Source of the DNA: Thermoplasmata archaeon
GTDB lineage: Archaea; Thermoplasmatota; Thermoplasmata; Lutacidiplasmatales; UBA184
Assembly: GCA_021823085.1 (NCBI GenBank)
Contig: JAKAPG010000012.1
Span: forward strand, 1 to 19,109
Direction: 5' to 3'
Length of the DNA stretch: 19,109 nucleotides
The notes under the pieces: generated by a model
The model's input: only the letters and a program-made list of their open reading frames with translations
Told to the model about the DNA's origin: nothing
The model's database searches: none
Shown: piece by piece, positions 6,372-15,103 of the stretch
How positions within the stretch are numbered: the stretch's first letter is position 1
Layout of the letters: every line of letters starts with the position of its first letter
Program-made: the position numbers and the translations under genes

Positions 6372-8660
6372 ATGCCCGGGGAAGCGTGGCTGCTCGACAT
6401 CACCGACGCGAGCGACGGGCGGTCCGTCCTCCTCTGGACGAAGGACCGCGGGAGCGGGGCCGTGCGATCCGAAGCGGTCGCGTTCCGCCCCCCGATCTAC
6501 GCGGCGGCACCGCGTACGGATCGAACCGCGCTCGCGCGCGACCTACGCAACGACCCGCTCGTTGACGAGGTCGTCGAACGAACGGAGCGTCCCTCGCTCT
6601 TTGACACGCGGCCGGTCACGCTTCTCGCCGTCCGTCCCTGCTCGAACCGGTCCCGTCGAACGATTGCCGAGAAGATCGATCGACGAGGAGACTTCCACCG
6701 TTTCACCCTCTACGACGTCGACCTCACGGCGCCGCAGCTCTACCACCTCACGCACGACCTCTACCCGTTCGCGCCCGTCGTCCGACGGAACGGCGCGTGG
6801 GTCGTGACCGAGCCAGCGGAGCTCGTCGACTACGAGCTCCCGCCGCTCCGTCTCGCGCCGCTCGAGGTCCGGTGGACGGGAGGAACGCGTCTGCCGGGTC
6901 CGGGGGATCGGATCACGGAGATCCGCCTCGGTCCCGAGCGCCTCGAAGGAGCGGAAGAGGAGCTGGTGCGCGCCCTCCCCTCCGAGATCGCCCGTCTCGA
7001 TCCCGACGTCGTGCTCACCGACGGAGGGGACGCGCTCGATCTCCCGTGGCTCTACGCGGGAGCGGCCCGTTACGGCCTCAGCGACGCGGAGTTCGTCCTT
7101 GGCCGGGTCCCGTCCCGGTGGAGCCCTTTGCGGGGCGCTCGGTCGTACATGAGCTACGGTCGGGTCCTCCACTCCGCGGCCGCCTTCAACCTCCCCGGGC
7201 GCTTCCACTTCGACCGGGCGAACTCCGTCCTCTTCGAGGACATCGAGCTCCCCGGCCTCATCGACGCCGCGCGTCTATCCCGCCTCAGCCTCCAATCGGT
7301 CGTGCGCCAATCGCCCGGGACGAGCTTCAGTGCGATGGAGATCGCCGAGGCGGTCCGCTCCGGCGTTCGGATCCCGTGGAAGAAGAACCGACCCGAGCGG
7401 TTCCGTACCGCCGAACACATGGTCTCAGCGGACCGGGGTGGAACAATCCTGCGGCCCCCGGTCGGCGTCCACGACCATCTCGACGAGTTCGATTTCGCGA
7501 GCCTCTTCCCCCAGATCATGGTCCGACACAACCTTTCGGCGGAGACGCTCGACTGCCCCTGCTGCCCGAAGAGCCCGCACATCGCTCCCGAGCTCGGCTA
7601 CCGTTCCTGCACGAAGCGCGTCGGCCTCCTCCCCCGGACGCTCCTCCCGTTGCTTACGCATCGCGCCGCGCTCAAGGCGGCGATGCGCGCGAGCCCTCTC
7701 GGCTCGCCCGAGCGCCGGCGTCTGCACGGTCGCGTGAAGATGCTCAAGTGGATCCTCGTGACGGCGTTCGGCTACCAAGGCTACCGCAACGCGCGGTTTG
7801 GCCGAATCGAATGCCACGAGGCGATCAATGCCTACGCGCGCGAACTGTTCGCCGATATGGTCCGGGAGGCGGAGCGGGCCGGCTACCGCCTCCTCCACGG
7901 GATCGTCGACTCGATGTGGCTCGCACCGGGCCCGGGATGCGTCCCGGCCGAAGAGTTCGCCCGGACGATCGGAGAGCGCTACCGGCTCCCGCTCGGCTAC
8001 GAAGGGCGGTACCGCTGGGTCGTCTTCCTGCCGACCGTCTCCGATGGCTTCGGCGTGCCGAACCGCTACTACGGAGTCTACGAGAGCGGAGAGTTCAAGC
8101 TCCGGGGAATCGGAGGGCGCCGACACGACACGACCGGGGTCGCCCGGCGTCTCGAAGGGGAGATCCTCCAGATCCTCGCGAAGGCCCGTGACGCCTCCGA
8201 GTTTCGGCACCTCGTGCCCCGGGCTCTTGCCCGCGCCGATCGGTTCGCCGAGCGTCTTCGGGAAGGGGATTGGCCGCGGACCGACCTCACGATCGCGCGA
8301 CGGACGACCGCCGCGGTCGACGACTACGCCGTATTCACCGACACCGTCAGCGCCCTCTACCAGTCCCGGGCGATCGGTCGGCTCTTGGAGCCCGGGGAGA
8401 AGGTCCGCTACGTCGTCCTCGAGCGGCGCTCGCGTTCGTGGAGCAACCGGGTCCGTCTCGAGGGAACGATGCACGGTGACGAACGCTACGACATCGATGC
8501 CTACCTCGAGCTGCTCGCCCGCGAGGTCGAGACGCTCCTCGCGCCGTTCGGCGTCACGCGCGCGGGGTTGCTCGCGCGCTGGGGCGCTCGCCCCGCTCCA
8601 CCGCGGGACCGATACACGTCTCCCAGCCGCCCGCGCCAGTTGCGGCTCGCCACGGGGTAG
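6372..8660 (+). CDS. B-family DNA polymerase, PolB2-like, exonuclease motifs lost and motif C altered
   Basis: A 762-residue DNA polymerase of family B. Motif A is intact: 'EFDFASLFPQIM' with D374. A Cys cluster follows ('LDCPCCPKSPH...YRSCTKRVGLLPRTLLP'), common in archaeal PolBs. Motif B is altered: K459 is kept, but the usual NSxYG is 'VTAFG' (V463-G467). Motif C, normally YxDTD, reads 'LHGIVDSMW': only the second Asp (D513) remains and the first is Ile511. The exonuclease domain has no DxE motif, and the Exo II region is 'DGGDALDLPWL' (217-227) instead of NxxxFD, so proofreading is probably absent. The thumb region includes 'FKLRGIGGRRHDTTG'. ATG 6372 is chosen over an upstream extension to 6297, which has no family similarity. 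The gene is third in the RadA-like operon. It could be an active translesion enzyme or a structural factor. Confidence 0.9.
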   Translation: MPGEAWLLDITDASDGRSVLLWTKDRGSGAVRSEAVAFRPPIYAAAPRTDRTALARDLRNDPLVDEVVERTERPSLFDTRPVTLLAVRPCSNRSRRTIAEKIDRRGDFHRFTLYDVDLTAPQLYHLTHDLYPFAPVVRRNGAWVVTEPAELVDYELPPLRLAPLEVRWTGGTRLPGPGDRITEIRLGPERLEGAEEELVRALPSEIARLDPDVVLTDGGDALDLPWLYAGAARYGLSDAEFVLGRVPSRWSPLRGARSYMSYGRVLHSAAAFNLPGRFHFDRANSVLFEDIELPGLIDAARLSRLSLQSVVRQSPGTSFSAMEIAEAVRSGVRIPWKKNRPERFRTAEHMVSADRGGTILRPPVGVHDHLDEFDFASLFPQIMVRHNLSAETLDCPCCPKSPHIAPELGYRSCTKRVGLLPRTLLPLLTHRAALKAAMRASPLGSPERRRLHGRVKMLKWILVTAFGYQGYRNARFGRIECHEAINAYARELFADMVREAERAGYRLLHGIVDSMWLAPGPGCVPAEEFARTIGERYRLPLGYEGRYRWVVFLPTVSDGFGVPNRYYGVYESGEFKLRGIGGRRHDTTGVARRLEGEILQILAKARDASEFRHLVPRALARADRFAERLREGDWPRTDLTIARRTTAAVDDYAVFTDTVSALYQSRAIGRLLEPGEKVRYVVLERRSRSWSNRVRLEGTMHGDERYDIDAYLELLAREVETLLAPFGVTRAGLLARWGARPAPPRDRYTSPSRPRQLRLATG

Positions 8661-8661
8661 A

Positions 8662-8670
8662 GGTTTTTGC
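8662..8670 (+). promoter_or_regulatory. T-rich element: polymerase terminator and/or TATA box for the HEAT gene
   Basis: GGTTTTTGC directly follows the polymerase TAG stop (8658-8660). The five-T run could terminate the operon. Its centre is also about 26 bp from GTG 8691, the spacing seen between TATA-like boxes and starts elsewhere in the window. It lies in a short inverted repeat, AGAGG...CCTCT. Confidence 0.4.
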
Positions 8671-8690
8671 CTCTCCCCGCTCGTACGGGC

Positions 8691-10091
8691 GTGACCCGCA
8701 CGGTCCGTCGCGCGAGACCGAGGAAGATCCGAACGCGGACCCCCACCCCAACCCGGCTGGGCCCGGTGCCGGCCGAGGAGGACCTCACGCCGATGATCCG
8801 GGCGCTGAGCGACCCGGACCCCGCCGTCCGCCGGACGGTGGCGAGACTCCTCGGGGCCCGGGGCGATCCCCGCGCCGCCGGCGCGCTGACGGCCTGCCTG
8901 TCGGACCCGGAACCCGCGGTACGCGCGCGCGTCGCAATGTCGCTCGGCGAGATCGGCCGGAGAGAGACCCGCGTTCCGCTCGAGCACGCGCTCGAGGATG
9001 CGGACCCCCGGGTCCGCGAGGCCGTGGCGTGGGCCATCGGACGGATCGGCGATCCGCGGTCGGCCGATGCGCTGGTCCACCACCTCGTAGACCCCGCGCC
9101 CGGAGTGCGCCGGACGGCCGCCGGCGGGCTCGGACGGATGCGTACGCCGGCGGCCGCGACGGCCCTTCGGGCCGCCCTCTCGGACCGGAGCGACCGTGTT
9201 CGGCGCGCGGCGGTCCTCGCGCTGGGCGGGTCCGAGGATCCCGCGATCTCCGAGCGGCTACGCCCGATGTTCGAGGACGCCGCGCGTCGGGTGCGGGTGG
9301 CCACCGCGATCGTGATGGGCCTTCGCCGCGATCGCGCCAGCGTTCCGATCCTCCTCGATCGTGCGGACGGGCCGGATCCCGGGGAGCGACCTGCGGCGCT
9401 CGTCGCTCTCGGGCGGATCGGAGACCTCCGGGCCGAAGGAGCGCTCGTCCGCGCGGCCGAGGACCGGGCCCACCCCATACGGGTCTGCGCCGTGCACGCC
9501 TTGGGGCAGATGCGCGCCCCCCGCGCGCGCGAGACGGCCCTTCGGCACACGTCCGACCCTGCGTCGGCGGTGCGCGGCGCGGCCGCGATCTGCCTCGGCG
9601 AGGTCGGGACACCGGTCGACCTTTCGGTCTTGTTGGGGTTGCTCGAAGACCGGCATCCCTGGCCGCGCAGCGCCGCCATCTACGCGATCGGGCGGCTGGG
9701 TCTCGTGGAGGCCACCCCCCGCGTTCGCGAGGAGCTCGCCCATCCGGTCGCGGACGTTCGTCTCGCGGCGATCTGGGCGCTGGGGCGACTGCGCGACGAC
9801 GCGTCGCGCGCGGAGCTCGTGCGCCTCCTAGAGTCCGACGCCGGACATTCGGATCCGAAGGATCGGATCTTCGACGCCGTCGTGCAGGCCCTCGGACGGC
9901 TTCGGCGCCCGGAGGACGACCCGTTCGTAGATGAGGCACTCTGGGGGGCACGGTCCCGCCTCTCCGATGACGAGCTCGATCGCATCGCGCGGCTGCCGCT
10001 CGCCGAGGTCGCGCGCGGCGCTCCTTCCCCGACCCTGCGCGATCTCTTCGACCTCGCGTTGCCCGACGGACCGGACGTCGAGGTCGGATGA
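8691..10091 (+). CDS. HEAT-repeat (PBS-lyase-type) protein
   Basis: A 466-residue alpha-solenoid made of about 12 HEAT repeats of roughly 31 residues from residue 35 to about 415. Typical units are 'DPDPAVRRTVARLLGARGDP', 'DADPRVREAVAWAIGRIGDP' and 'HPVADVRLAAIWALGRL'. The conserved pattern is a D-P turn, V-R, a small-residue helix, then L-G-x-[IL]-G/R-D. The first 30 residues are basic (Arg/Thr/Pro). No signal peptide, membrane span or catalytic motif is visible, so it is probably a protein-binding scaffold. GTG 8691 is preferred over TTG 8667, which lies inside the putative TATA box. Its TGA overlaps the next ATG (ATGA at 10088-10091), so it is translationally coupled to the GNAT gene. The HEAT repeats could recognise an acetyltransferase substrate, but nothing in the sequence proves it. 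Confidence 0.88.
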   Translation: MTRTVRRARPRKIRTRTPTPTRLGPVPAEEDLTPMIRALSDPDPAVRRTVARLLGARGDPRAAGALTACLSDPEPAVRARVAMSLGEIGRRETRVPLEHALEDADPRVREAVAWAIGRIGDPRSADALVHHLVDPAPGVRRTAAGGLGRMRTPAAATALRAALSDRSDRVRRAAVLALGGSEDPAISERLRPMFEDAARRVRVATAIVMGLRRDRASVPILLDRADGPDPGERPAALVALGRIGDLRAEGALVRAAEDRAHPIRVCAVHALGQMRAPRARETALRHTSDPASAVRGAAAICLGEVGTPVDLSVLLGLLEDRHPWPRSAAIYAIGRLGLVEATPRVREELAHPVADVRLAAIWALGRLRDDASRAELVRLLESDAGHSDPKDRIFDAVVQALGRLRRPEDDPFVDEALWGARSRLSDDELDRIARLPLAEVARGAPSPTLRDLFDLALPDGPDVEVG

Positions 10092-11044
10092 TCCGGGAGT
10101 TCCGGCCCGCCGACGCCCCGCTCCTGTTCGCCCTGATGAGAGAGAACTTTCCCGAGGAGGAAGCGCTCTACGGGACGCAGCCCGAGGCCTACCGGCGGAT
10201 TGTCCGCCGGATCTATCGTTGGGACGCGCGGGTCGTCCTGGGCCTCGCGCGAGCCGTGGGCCGACCGATCTTCCGCTTCCTCACTGTCGAGGTCGACGGC
10301 CGCATGGTCGCGACGACACTCCTTTCCTTCGCCGAACGCGCCGGCTACGTGAGCATGGTCATGGTCGATCGGCCGTACCGCGGACGAGGGTACGCCCGCG
10401 CGCTCCTCGAGCGGGCACGCGGCATGGTGGAGCGCGCGCATCGACGCTACATCGTGCTCGACGTGCTCCGTGGGAACACTCCGGCGATCGCGCTGTACGA
10501 GTCGCTGGGTTACCGCGATCTGCGCGAGGTCGGCCTCTTCTCGCGCCCCCTCGCTTCGATGGTGCCGGCCGGCCCTCCCGCGCCGGTGTCGCTCCCCCGG
10601 GGGGTGCGGCCCTACGATTCGCGCGATCGAGCGCCGCTCGCCGATGTCGCGACGCGCACGATCCCGCCCCCGGTCGCCGAAGTGCTACCGATGCCCAAAC
10701 GCGCGCTCGGCGGGTCGGGCACGCTCGATCGGATCCTCTCGAGCGAGAGCGAGAACTGGGTCCTCGAGCGGGAGGGGGCTCCGGTCGCCTGGGTGTCGGT
10801 GACGAGCTCCGATGCCATGGAGGCCGCCGGCATGGCCGCTCCGATCATCGACGAGTCGGCCGATGCCGCTGCGGTCGACGCGATGCTCGCGGCCGCGGTC
10901 GAGTGGTGCGCCCGCCGCGGCGCCGTGCGGATCGTATGCCAGGTCCCGCTCCACAGTGCTCGATCGATCGAGTCGCTCCAACGCGCCGGGTTCGTGCTCG
11001 CCCACACGTTGCGCACGATGTACCGGCCGGTGGCCCATGCCTAG
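10088..11044 (+). CDS. GNAT-family N-acetyltransferase with two GNAT-like domains
   Basis: A 318-residue protein that transfers an acetyl group from acetyl-CoA to an amine; the substrate is unknown. The first domain (about 1-155) has 'MIREFRPADAPLLFALMREN', the acetyl-CoA-binding motif 'VMVDRPYRGRGYARALLERA' (motif A, R/QxxGxG/A), and the closing motif 'GNTPAIALYESLGYRDLREV'. The second domain (about 170-318) is degenerate. It keeps 'CARRGAVRIVCQVPLHSARS' and 'SIESLQRAGFVLAHTLRTMY', reminiscent of the C-terminal GNAT strand, but has no clear GxG/A acetyl-CoA loop. Only the first half is probably catalytic. It overlaps the HEAT gene by 4 nt and the next gene by 8 nt. Confidence 0.9.
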   Translation: MIREFRPADAPLLFALMRENFPEEEALYGTQPEAYRRIVRRIYRWDARVVLGLARAVGRPIFRFLTVEVDGRMVATTLLSFAERAGYVSMVMVDRPYRGRGYARALLERARGMVERAHRRYIVLDVLRGNTPAIALYESLGYRDLREVGLFSRPLASMVPAGPPAPVSLPRGVRPYDSRDRAPLADVATRTIPPPVAEVLPMPKRALGGSGTLDRILSSESENWVLEREGAPVAWVSVTSSDAMEAAGMAAPIIDESADAAAVDAMLAAAVEWCARRGAVRIVCQVPLHSARSIESLQRAGFVLAHTLRTMYRPVAHA

Positions 11045-12341
11045 AGGACCCATCCGCTCCCGGCTGGATGTCTATCTCTTGCCTTCGGTGGTGGGGGGCG
11101 GTCTCGGGGACATCGAGGAAGTGCTCTGTGCCGGCCGGCATCTCGCCCGCGCCGGCTTTGCGCTCACGCTGTATCGGGCCGAGGGTCGCCACCTCCCGCG
11201 GGACGTCGACGGGCCGTGGGACTGGCCGCCCCATGCACGAACGGCCCGCCTCGTTCGTTCGGCGCCGCGCGCGCTCACCGTGAGCGCGGCATGGGGGGTG
11301 AGCGCGGCGCCGTCGCGGGACGAACCGTTCGGCCGCGCGGGGCCCTGGGAGCACGAAGCTACCGAGATCGAGCGGACGTACGGGAGCGACGCGACCCTCC
11401 ACGTCAGCCTTGAGGAGTTCGCCCGGACGCTGACGTCTCGGCGCGAGTGCATCGAGCGCTGGAGGGAGGGCGGACTGCGGTCCCGCGAGATCCGGCGACG
11501 GATGCAACGAGCGGAGACCGCTCACGAGGTCGCCCGGTTCCACGATGCCTACCGGCGATTCCGCGCGTTCGATCGTTCGAACGTGGCCCACCTCTTTGCG
11601 ACGTTCGCCCCGGACCGCTCGTTCGCCCGCGAGTTCCCGGAGGCGATCCAATGCGGCCCGTTGTGGCCGATCACGATGAAGAGAACGAGGATCGGCCGAC
11701 GCGGCGTGCCTCGGTGGATCTGGTACGCGAGCCCCGCGAGCTCGGAGCAGATCGCACCGCAGGTCCTCCGGGGGCTTGTGCGGTCCGCGAGCGCCCCGTT
11801 CCTCTCCATCCGCACTCCGAGACCGTGGTCCATCCCGGTCGACCCGTCCCGGGCTACGGTCGAGGTCGAGCGCCGCCCCTCCCCGCTCTGGAGGCGCGCG
11901 TTCGATCGAGCGCAGCTGAGGATCGTCACGGGGAGCCGGACGCTGCTGGAGGCGATCGCCCTCGGCGGCCCGTTCCTCTACTTCAACGGAGTCCTGGGGA
12001 ACGGGGCCTCCCGACACCGACACCGGCCCGAGAAGCTCGACCGTATGCTGAAGGTGGCGCGGATCCCCCGGGGGGTCCGACGTGATCTCGTCGACTTCGC
12101 GGGCGGCCGGCGGATCGAAGAAGTGGTACGACGGGCCGCGCGGGATCCCCCTCGCCTGACCGTCGGCTTTCGGCGGGACGTCCGTCGGCGGTTCGCACCG
12201 GGGTGGGACGATGCCGGCGCCCTGATCGTCCGTATCGCCCGAGAGTTCGAGCGGGACGGGCGCACCAGCAGCGAGCTCGTCCGGAACATTCGTGCGGCAT
12301 CCCGTCGCGGTGCGCTGCCCGGTCTCGGTACCCCGTACTAA
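11037..12341 (+). CDS. Uncharacterised protein, possibly GT-B-fold glycosyltransferase-like
   Basis: A 434-residue, arginine-rich protein. I do not recognise a named family. Two weak clues suggest a GT-B arrangement. Near the N-terminus 'LPSVVGGGLGDIEEVLCAGR' followed by 'HLARAGFALTLYRAEG' resembles the glycine-rich first strand-turn-helix. Near the C-terminus 'VTGSRTLLEAIALGGPFLYF' resembles the donor-binding segment of GT-B enzymes (GSGTLLEAxALGxP). The middle (about 95-230) is charged and helical with no recognisable motif. No transmembrane segment or signal peptide is evident. ATG 11037 is chosen because the frame is open far upstream only as a shadow of the GNAT gene. It overlaps the GNAT stop by 8 nt. 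It ends 56 bp before the oxidase gene. Confidence 0.6.
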   Translation: MPRGPIRSRLDVYLLPSVVGGGLGDIEEVLCAGRHLARAGFALTLYRAEGRHLPRDVDGPWDWPPHARTARLVRSAPRALTVSAAWGVSAAPSRDEPFGRAGPWEHEATEIERTYGSDATLHVSLEEFARTLTSRRECIERWREGGLRSREIRRRMQRAETAHEVARFHDAYRRFRAFDRSNVAHLFATFAPDRSFAREFPEAIQCGPLWPITMKRTRIGRRGVPRWIWYASPASSEQIAPQVLRGLVRSASAPFLSIRTPRPWSIPVDPSRATVEVERRPSPLWRRAFDRAQLRIVTGSRTLLEAIALGGPFLYFNGVLGNGASRHRHRPEKLDRMLKVARIPRGVRRDLVDFAGGRRIEEVVRRAARDPPRLTVGFRRDVRRRFAPGWDDAGALIVRIAREFERDGRTSSELVRNIRAASRRGALPGLGTPY

Positions 12342-12397
12342 CCCGCGCCGTTTGAACGACCTCCCCGTCCTCAGTCCGGGAGACGAGATCGATCCTC

Positions 12398-15103
12398 ATG
12401 CCACCTCCTTCGGTGCCTTCGATGACGACCGAGGAGGGCGTCACCGCCCCGGTCTTCGAACGGCCCCCGGCGCTCATCCAGTTCCTCGATCAGACCGAAG
12501 AGGCGATCCGCTCCCGGCTCGCGAAGTTGCGCCTCTTCGAGCGGATCTTCCTGCTCCAGCGCGACTGGATGACCCGCATCACGATGCTGATGATCATCCT
12601 CTCGCTCTTCTGGGGGGCCGTCGGCGCCTTCGACGCCTTCGGCTTCCAGACCCAGGTGGTGGCGTGGGTCGAGTTCACGAGCCTGCACCTGTCGAACCAG
12701 GAGATCTACTCGTCCGTCACGCTCCACGGCATCCGGATGCTCTTCGGATTCGCCCAGCAGCTCGAGATGGCGATCTTCGGGCTGCTCTTGATCAACGCTC
12801 TCGGCCTCGTCGCCCGGCACAAGTGGCGCCTCTACGTCTCGGTCGCGCTGATCAACCTCTCCATCCTGCTGATGCAGGGTCCGATCTACCTCGTGCCCTT
12901 CAACGACAACTACTTCCCGGCTCTCGGCTGGTACTTCCTCTCGCCCCTCGGCATCAACAACGCGAGCCTGTACGTCGCCTCGCCGCTGTGGTACCTCGGC
13001 TGGATTGCGCTCTGCGCCTCGTCGTTCCTGTGGACCTGGTGGATGGTCAGCCACCTCCTTCGCTGGTGGCGGAGCCGCCCGGCCGACTCGCGCGCCCATC
13101 GGGTCCCGGTCTTCCTCCTGTTCACGATCGCGACGCTGATCCTCGTGATCGTGAGCTACGCACCGCTCGTCGTCTCGACGGTCTGGGACATCGGCACGTA
13201 CTTCTGGAACTGGCCGATGAACGCCCTCGCGAACGAAGTCATCTTCTGGCTGTTCGGGCACGGAATCGTCTACATCCTCTTCCTGATCCCCATCACCGGT
13301 CTCTACCTGCTCCTCCCGATCTTCGCGCGCCGTCCTGTGTACTCCTACCGCTGGGGGTTCGTCGCGGCGATCATGTTCGTGTTGCTGACCCCGATGCTCG
13401 GGATCCACCACCTTTACCTGACCCCGCTACCCGGCTGGTCGGTCTTCCTGACGATGGCGCTCAGCTTCGCCATCATCATCCCGAGCGCGATCACGTTCTT
13501 CTCGCTCTGGCTGACCCTCAAGGGCGTCCGGTCGTCGCAGTGGGAGTGGAACATCGTCGCGCTCTTCGCGCTCGTGGCCTTCGCCGGCTCGATCCTCGGC
13601 GGCCTCAGCGGGCCGGTCAACGCGACCGTCCCGTGGGACGTCGACCTGCACAACTCTCTGTTCGTCCTGAGCCACTTCCACGCGATCACGATCCTCGCGA
13701 TCGTCACCGGCGGCTACGCCCTCATCTACGCCTTCTTCCCGATCCTCTCGGGCCGGAACTGGTACTCCGCTTGGCTCGCCCGCGCGCATCTGGTCTTCAC
13801 CGTGGTCGGCGGCGCCGGCGTGGTCGTCGCCTTCGACGAGCTCGGCTCGATCGGAATCCTCCGTCGCTCGTTCATCATCCCGACCCTACCCGTCGTGACG
13901 TTCGACCAGCTTCTGCTCTACGGAGCGATGATCGTCGTCATCGGCGGACAGCTGTTCTTCGTAGCGAACGGCTTCCTCACGGTCTTCCGCGGTTCGATCT
14001 TCAGCGCCTCCGGACTCTCGTTCGACGAGGCGATCCGCCGGGCCGCCCAGGGAACGGCCGCCCGGAAGTCCCGGGTCCCGATCGGCGACATCCCCTTCGT
14101 CCGAAAGGTTCCGCGCGCCCGCCGCGAGCGGATCGAGCGGATCTGGGTCACGACCGTCGTGATCCTGATCACGGCGATCCTCGCATTCTACGCTCCGTCG
14201 GCGTTTGGCACATCGAATGCGATCGGGGCCCCGAGCTCCTATCCCGCCGGCACCGAGTTCGTCACCATGCACGGCGTCCAGTACTACTGGACCGTCCGGG
14301 AAACCGGCAACGTCAGCGGCACGTTCAACAACGTCCTCGTCGTCGATGCGGGCCAATGGGTCAGCATCAACGCCACGACCGCCGGCGCCACGCAGGAGTT
14401 CTACGCGCCGTTCCGTTCTCAGCCGGTCGTCGCCTTCCAGGTCGTGCCCGGAACGACGTCCTATGACTTATTCCGGGCGCCCACGATCCCCGGGGTCTAC
14501 GCCGTCCCGGACGGGGAATACGACGGTCCCTGGTTCGGTCAGGACGTGGCCGCGCTGGTCGTGCTCCCGGTGGGGTCGAGCTATCCGACCCTCGCTGCCT
14601 TCGAGGCGAACGGAGGCGCCGGCGACATCTACGACCCGCCCGTGATGGCGGCCGCGACGGCGGACCTGGTCGGGAACCAGGCCGGGGTGTTCGACTATCG
14701 GGTCCCCGGGCCGACGCTCAGCGCGAGCGCGGGCGCGGTTTCGTTCTCGTGGGAGGTCCCCCTCTCCTCCATCGGAATCAACAACTATCTCGTGAACGTC
14801 ACGAGCAACAATCCCAACCAGCAGCAGCAGTACGTCATCGACCACAACGACACGCTGCCGTTCGAGTTCGGGGTCTGGGAGATCGATCCGTCCGTGGGGC
14901 TCGTGCCGGTCACGAGCGCTCCGGTGCGCATCAACTCGGTCGTGACCGAGAGCTTCGCGAACCTCCCGGCCGGCGCCTATCTCTACGGCATCACGAGCCC
15001 AATCCACTACAGCTACGACCCCGACGGCTCGTCGGGGATCACGACCGGCAGTCAGCAGGGCTTCGTGATGGGCCTGTGGGGGGTCCTGTGGGTGAACTCT
15101 TGA
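12398..15103 (+). CDS. Fused heme-copper oxidase subunit I+II, B-type (ba3-like), without CuA
   Basis: A 901-residue membrane protein reducing O2 to water and pumping protons. Subunit I (about 55-560) has some 12-14 helices and all metal ligands: H110 ('TLHGIRMLF', low-spin heme), H288 with Y292 ('FGHGIVY', CuB and cross-linked Tyr), H337/H338 ('GIHHLYL', CuB) and H426/H428 ('LSHFHAIT', hemes). 'TLHG' and 'GHxIVY' resemble the Thermus ba3 B-type. A further helix at about 582-604 starts subunit II, with an extracytoplasmic cupredoxin-like domain to about 730. The CuA motif CxExC is 'DGEYD' (705-709), and the first His ligand is replaced ('ATQEFYAPF'), so CuA is absent, as in quinol oxidases. 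Residues about 755-901 form an extra beta-rich domain with no familiar motif. The start could be ATG 12398 or 12422. Confidence 0.93.
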   Translation: MPPPSVPSMTTEEGVTAPVFERPPALIQFLDQTEEAIRSRLAKLRLFERIFLLQRDWMTRITMLMIILSLFWGAVGAFDAFGFQTQVVAWVEFTSLHLSNQEIYSSVTLHGIRMLFGFAQQLEMAIFGLLLINALGLVARHKWRLYVSVALINLSILLMQGPIYLVPFNDNYFPALGWYFLSPLGINNASLYVASPLWYLGWIALCASSFLWTWWMVSHLLRWWRSRPADSRAHRVPVFLLFTIATLILVIVSYAPLVVSTVWDIGTYFWNWPMNALANEVIFWLFGHGIVYILFLIPITGLYLLLPIFARRPVYSYRWGFVAAIMFVLLTPMLGIHHLYLTPLPGWSVFLTMALSFAIIIPSAITFFSLWLTLKGVRSSQWEWNIVALFALVAFAGSILGGLSGPVNATVPWDVDLHNSLFVLSHFHAITILAIVTGGYALIYAFFPILSGRNWYSAWLARAHLVFTVVGGAGVVVAFDELGSIGILRRSFIIPTLPVVTFDQLLLYGAMIVVIGGQLFFVANGFLTVFRGSIFSASGLSFDEAIRRAAQGTAARKSRVPIGDIPFVRKVPRARRERIERIWVTTVVILITAILAFYAPSAFGTSNAIGAPSSYPAGTEFVTMHGVQYYWTVRETGNVSGTFNNVLVVDAGQWVSINATTAGATQEFYAPFRSQPVVAFQVVPGTTSYDLFRAPTIPGVYAVPDGEYDGPWFGQDVAALVVLPVGSSYPTLAAFEANGGAGDIYDPPVMAAATADLVGNQAGVFDYRVPGPTLSASAGAVSFSWEVPLSSIGINNYLVNVTSNNPNQQQQYVIDHNDTLPFEFGVWEIDPSVGLVPVTSAPVRINSVVTESFANLPAGAYLYGITSPIHYSYDPDGSSGITTGSQQGFVMGLWGVLWVNS

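Noticed and set aside
7425..9083. 552-residue open frame on the minus strand across polB and the HEAT gene
   Set aside because: It crosses the ends of two well-supported plus-strand genes and has no domain; it is a shadow of GC-rich codon positions.
12292..14466. 724-residue plus-strand frame over the oxidase
   Set aside because: The hydrophobic oxidase frame with intact metal ligands is the real one; this frame is Arg/Pro/His-rich and without motifs.
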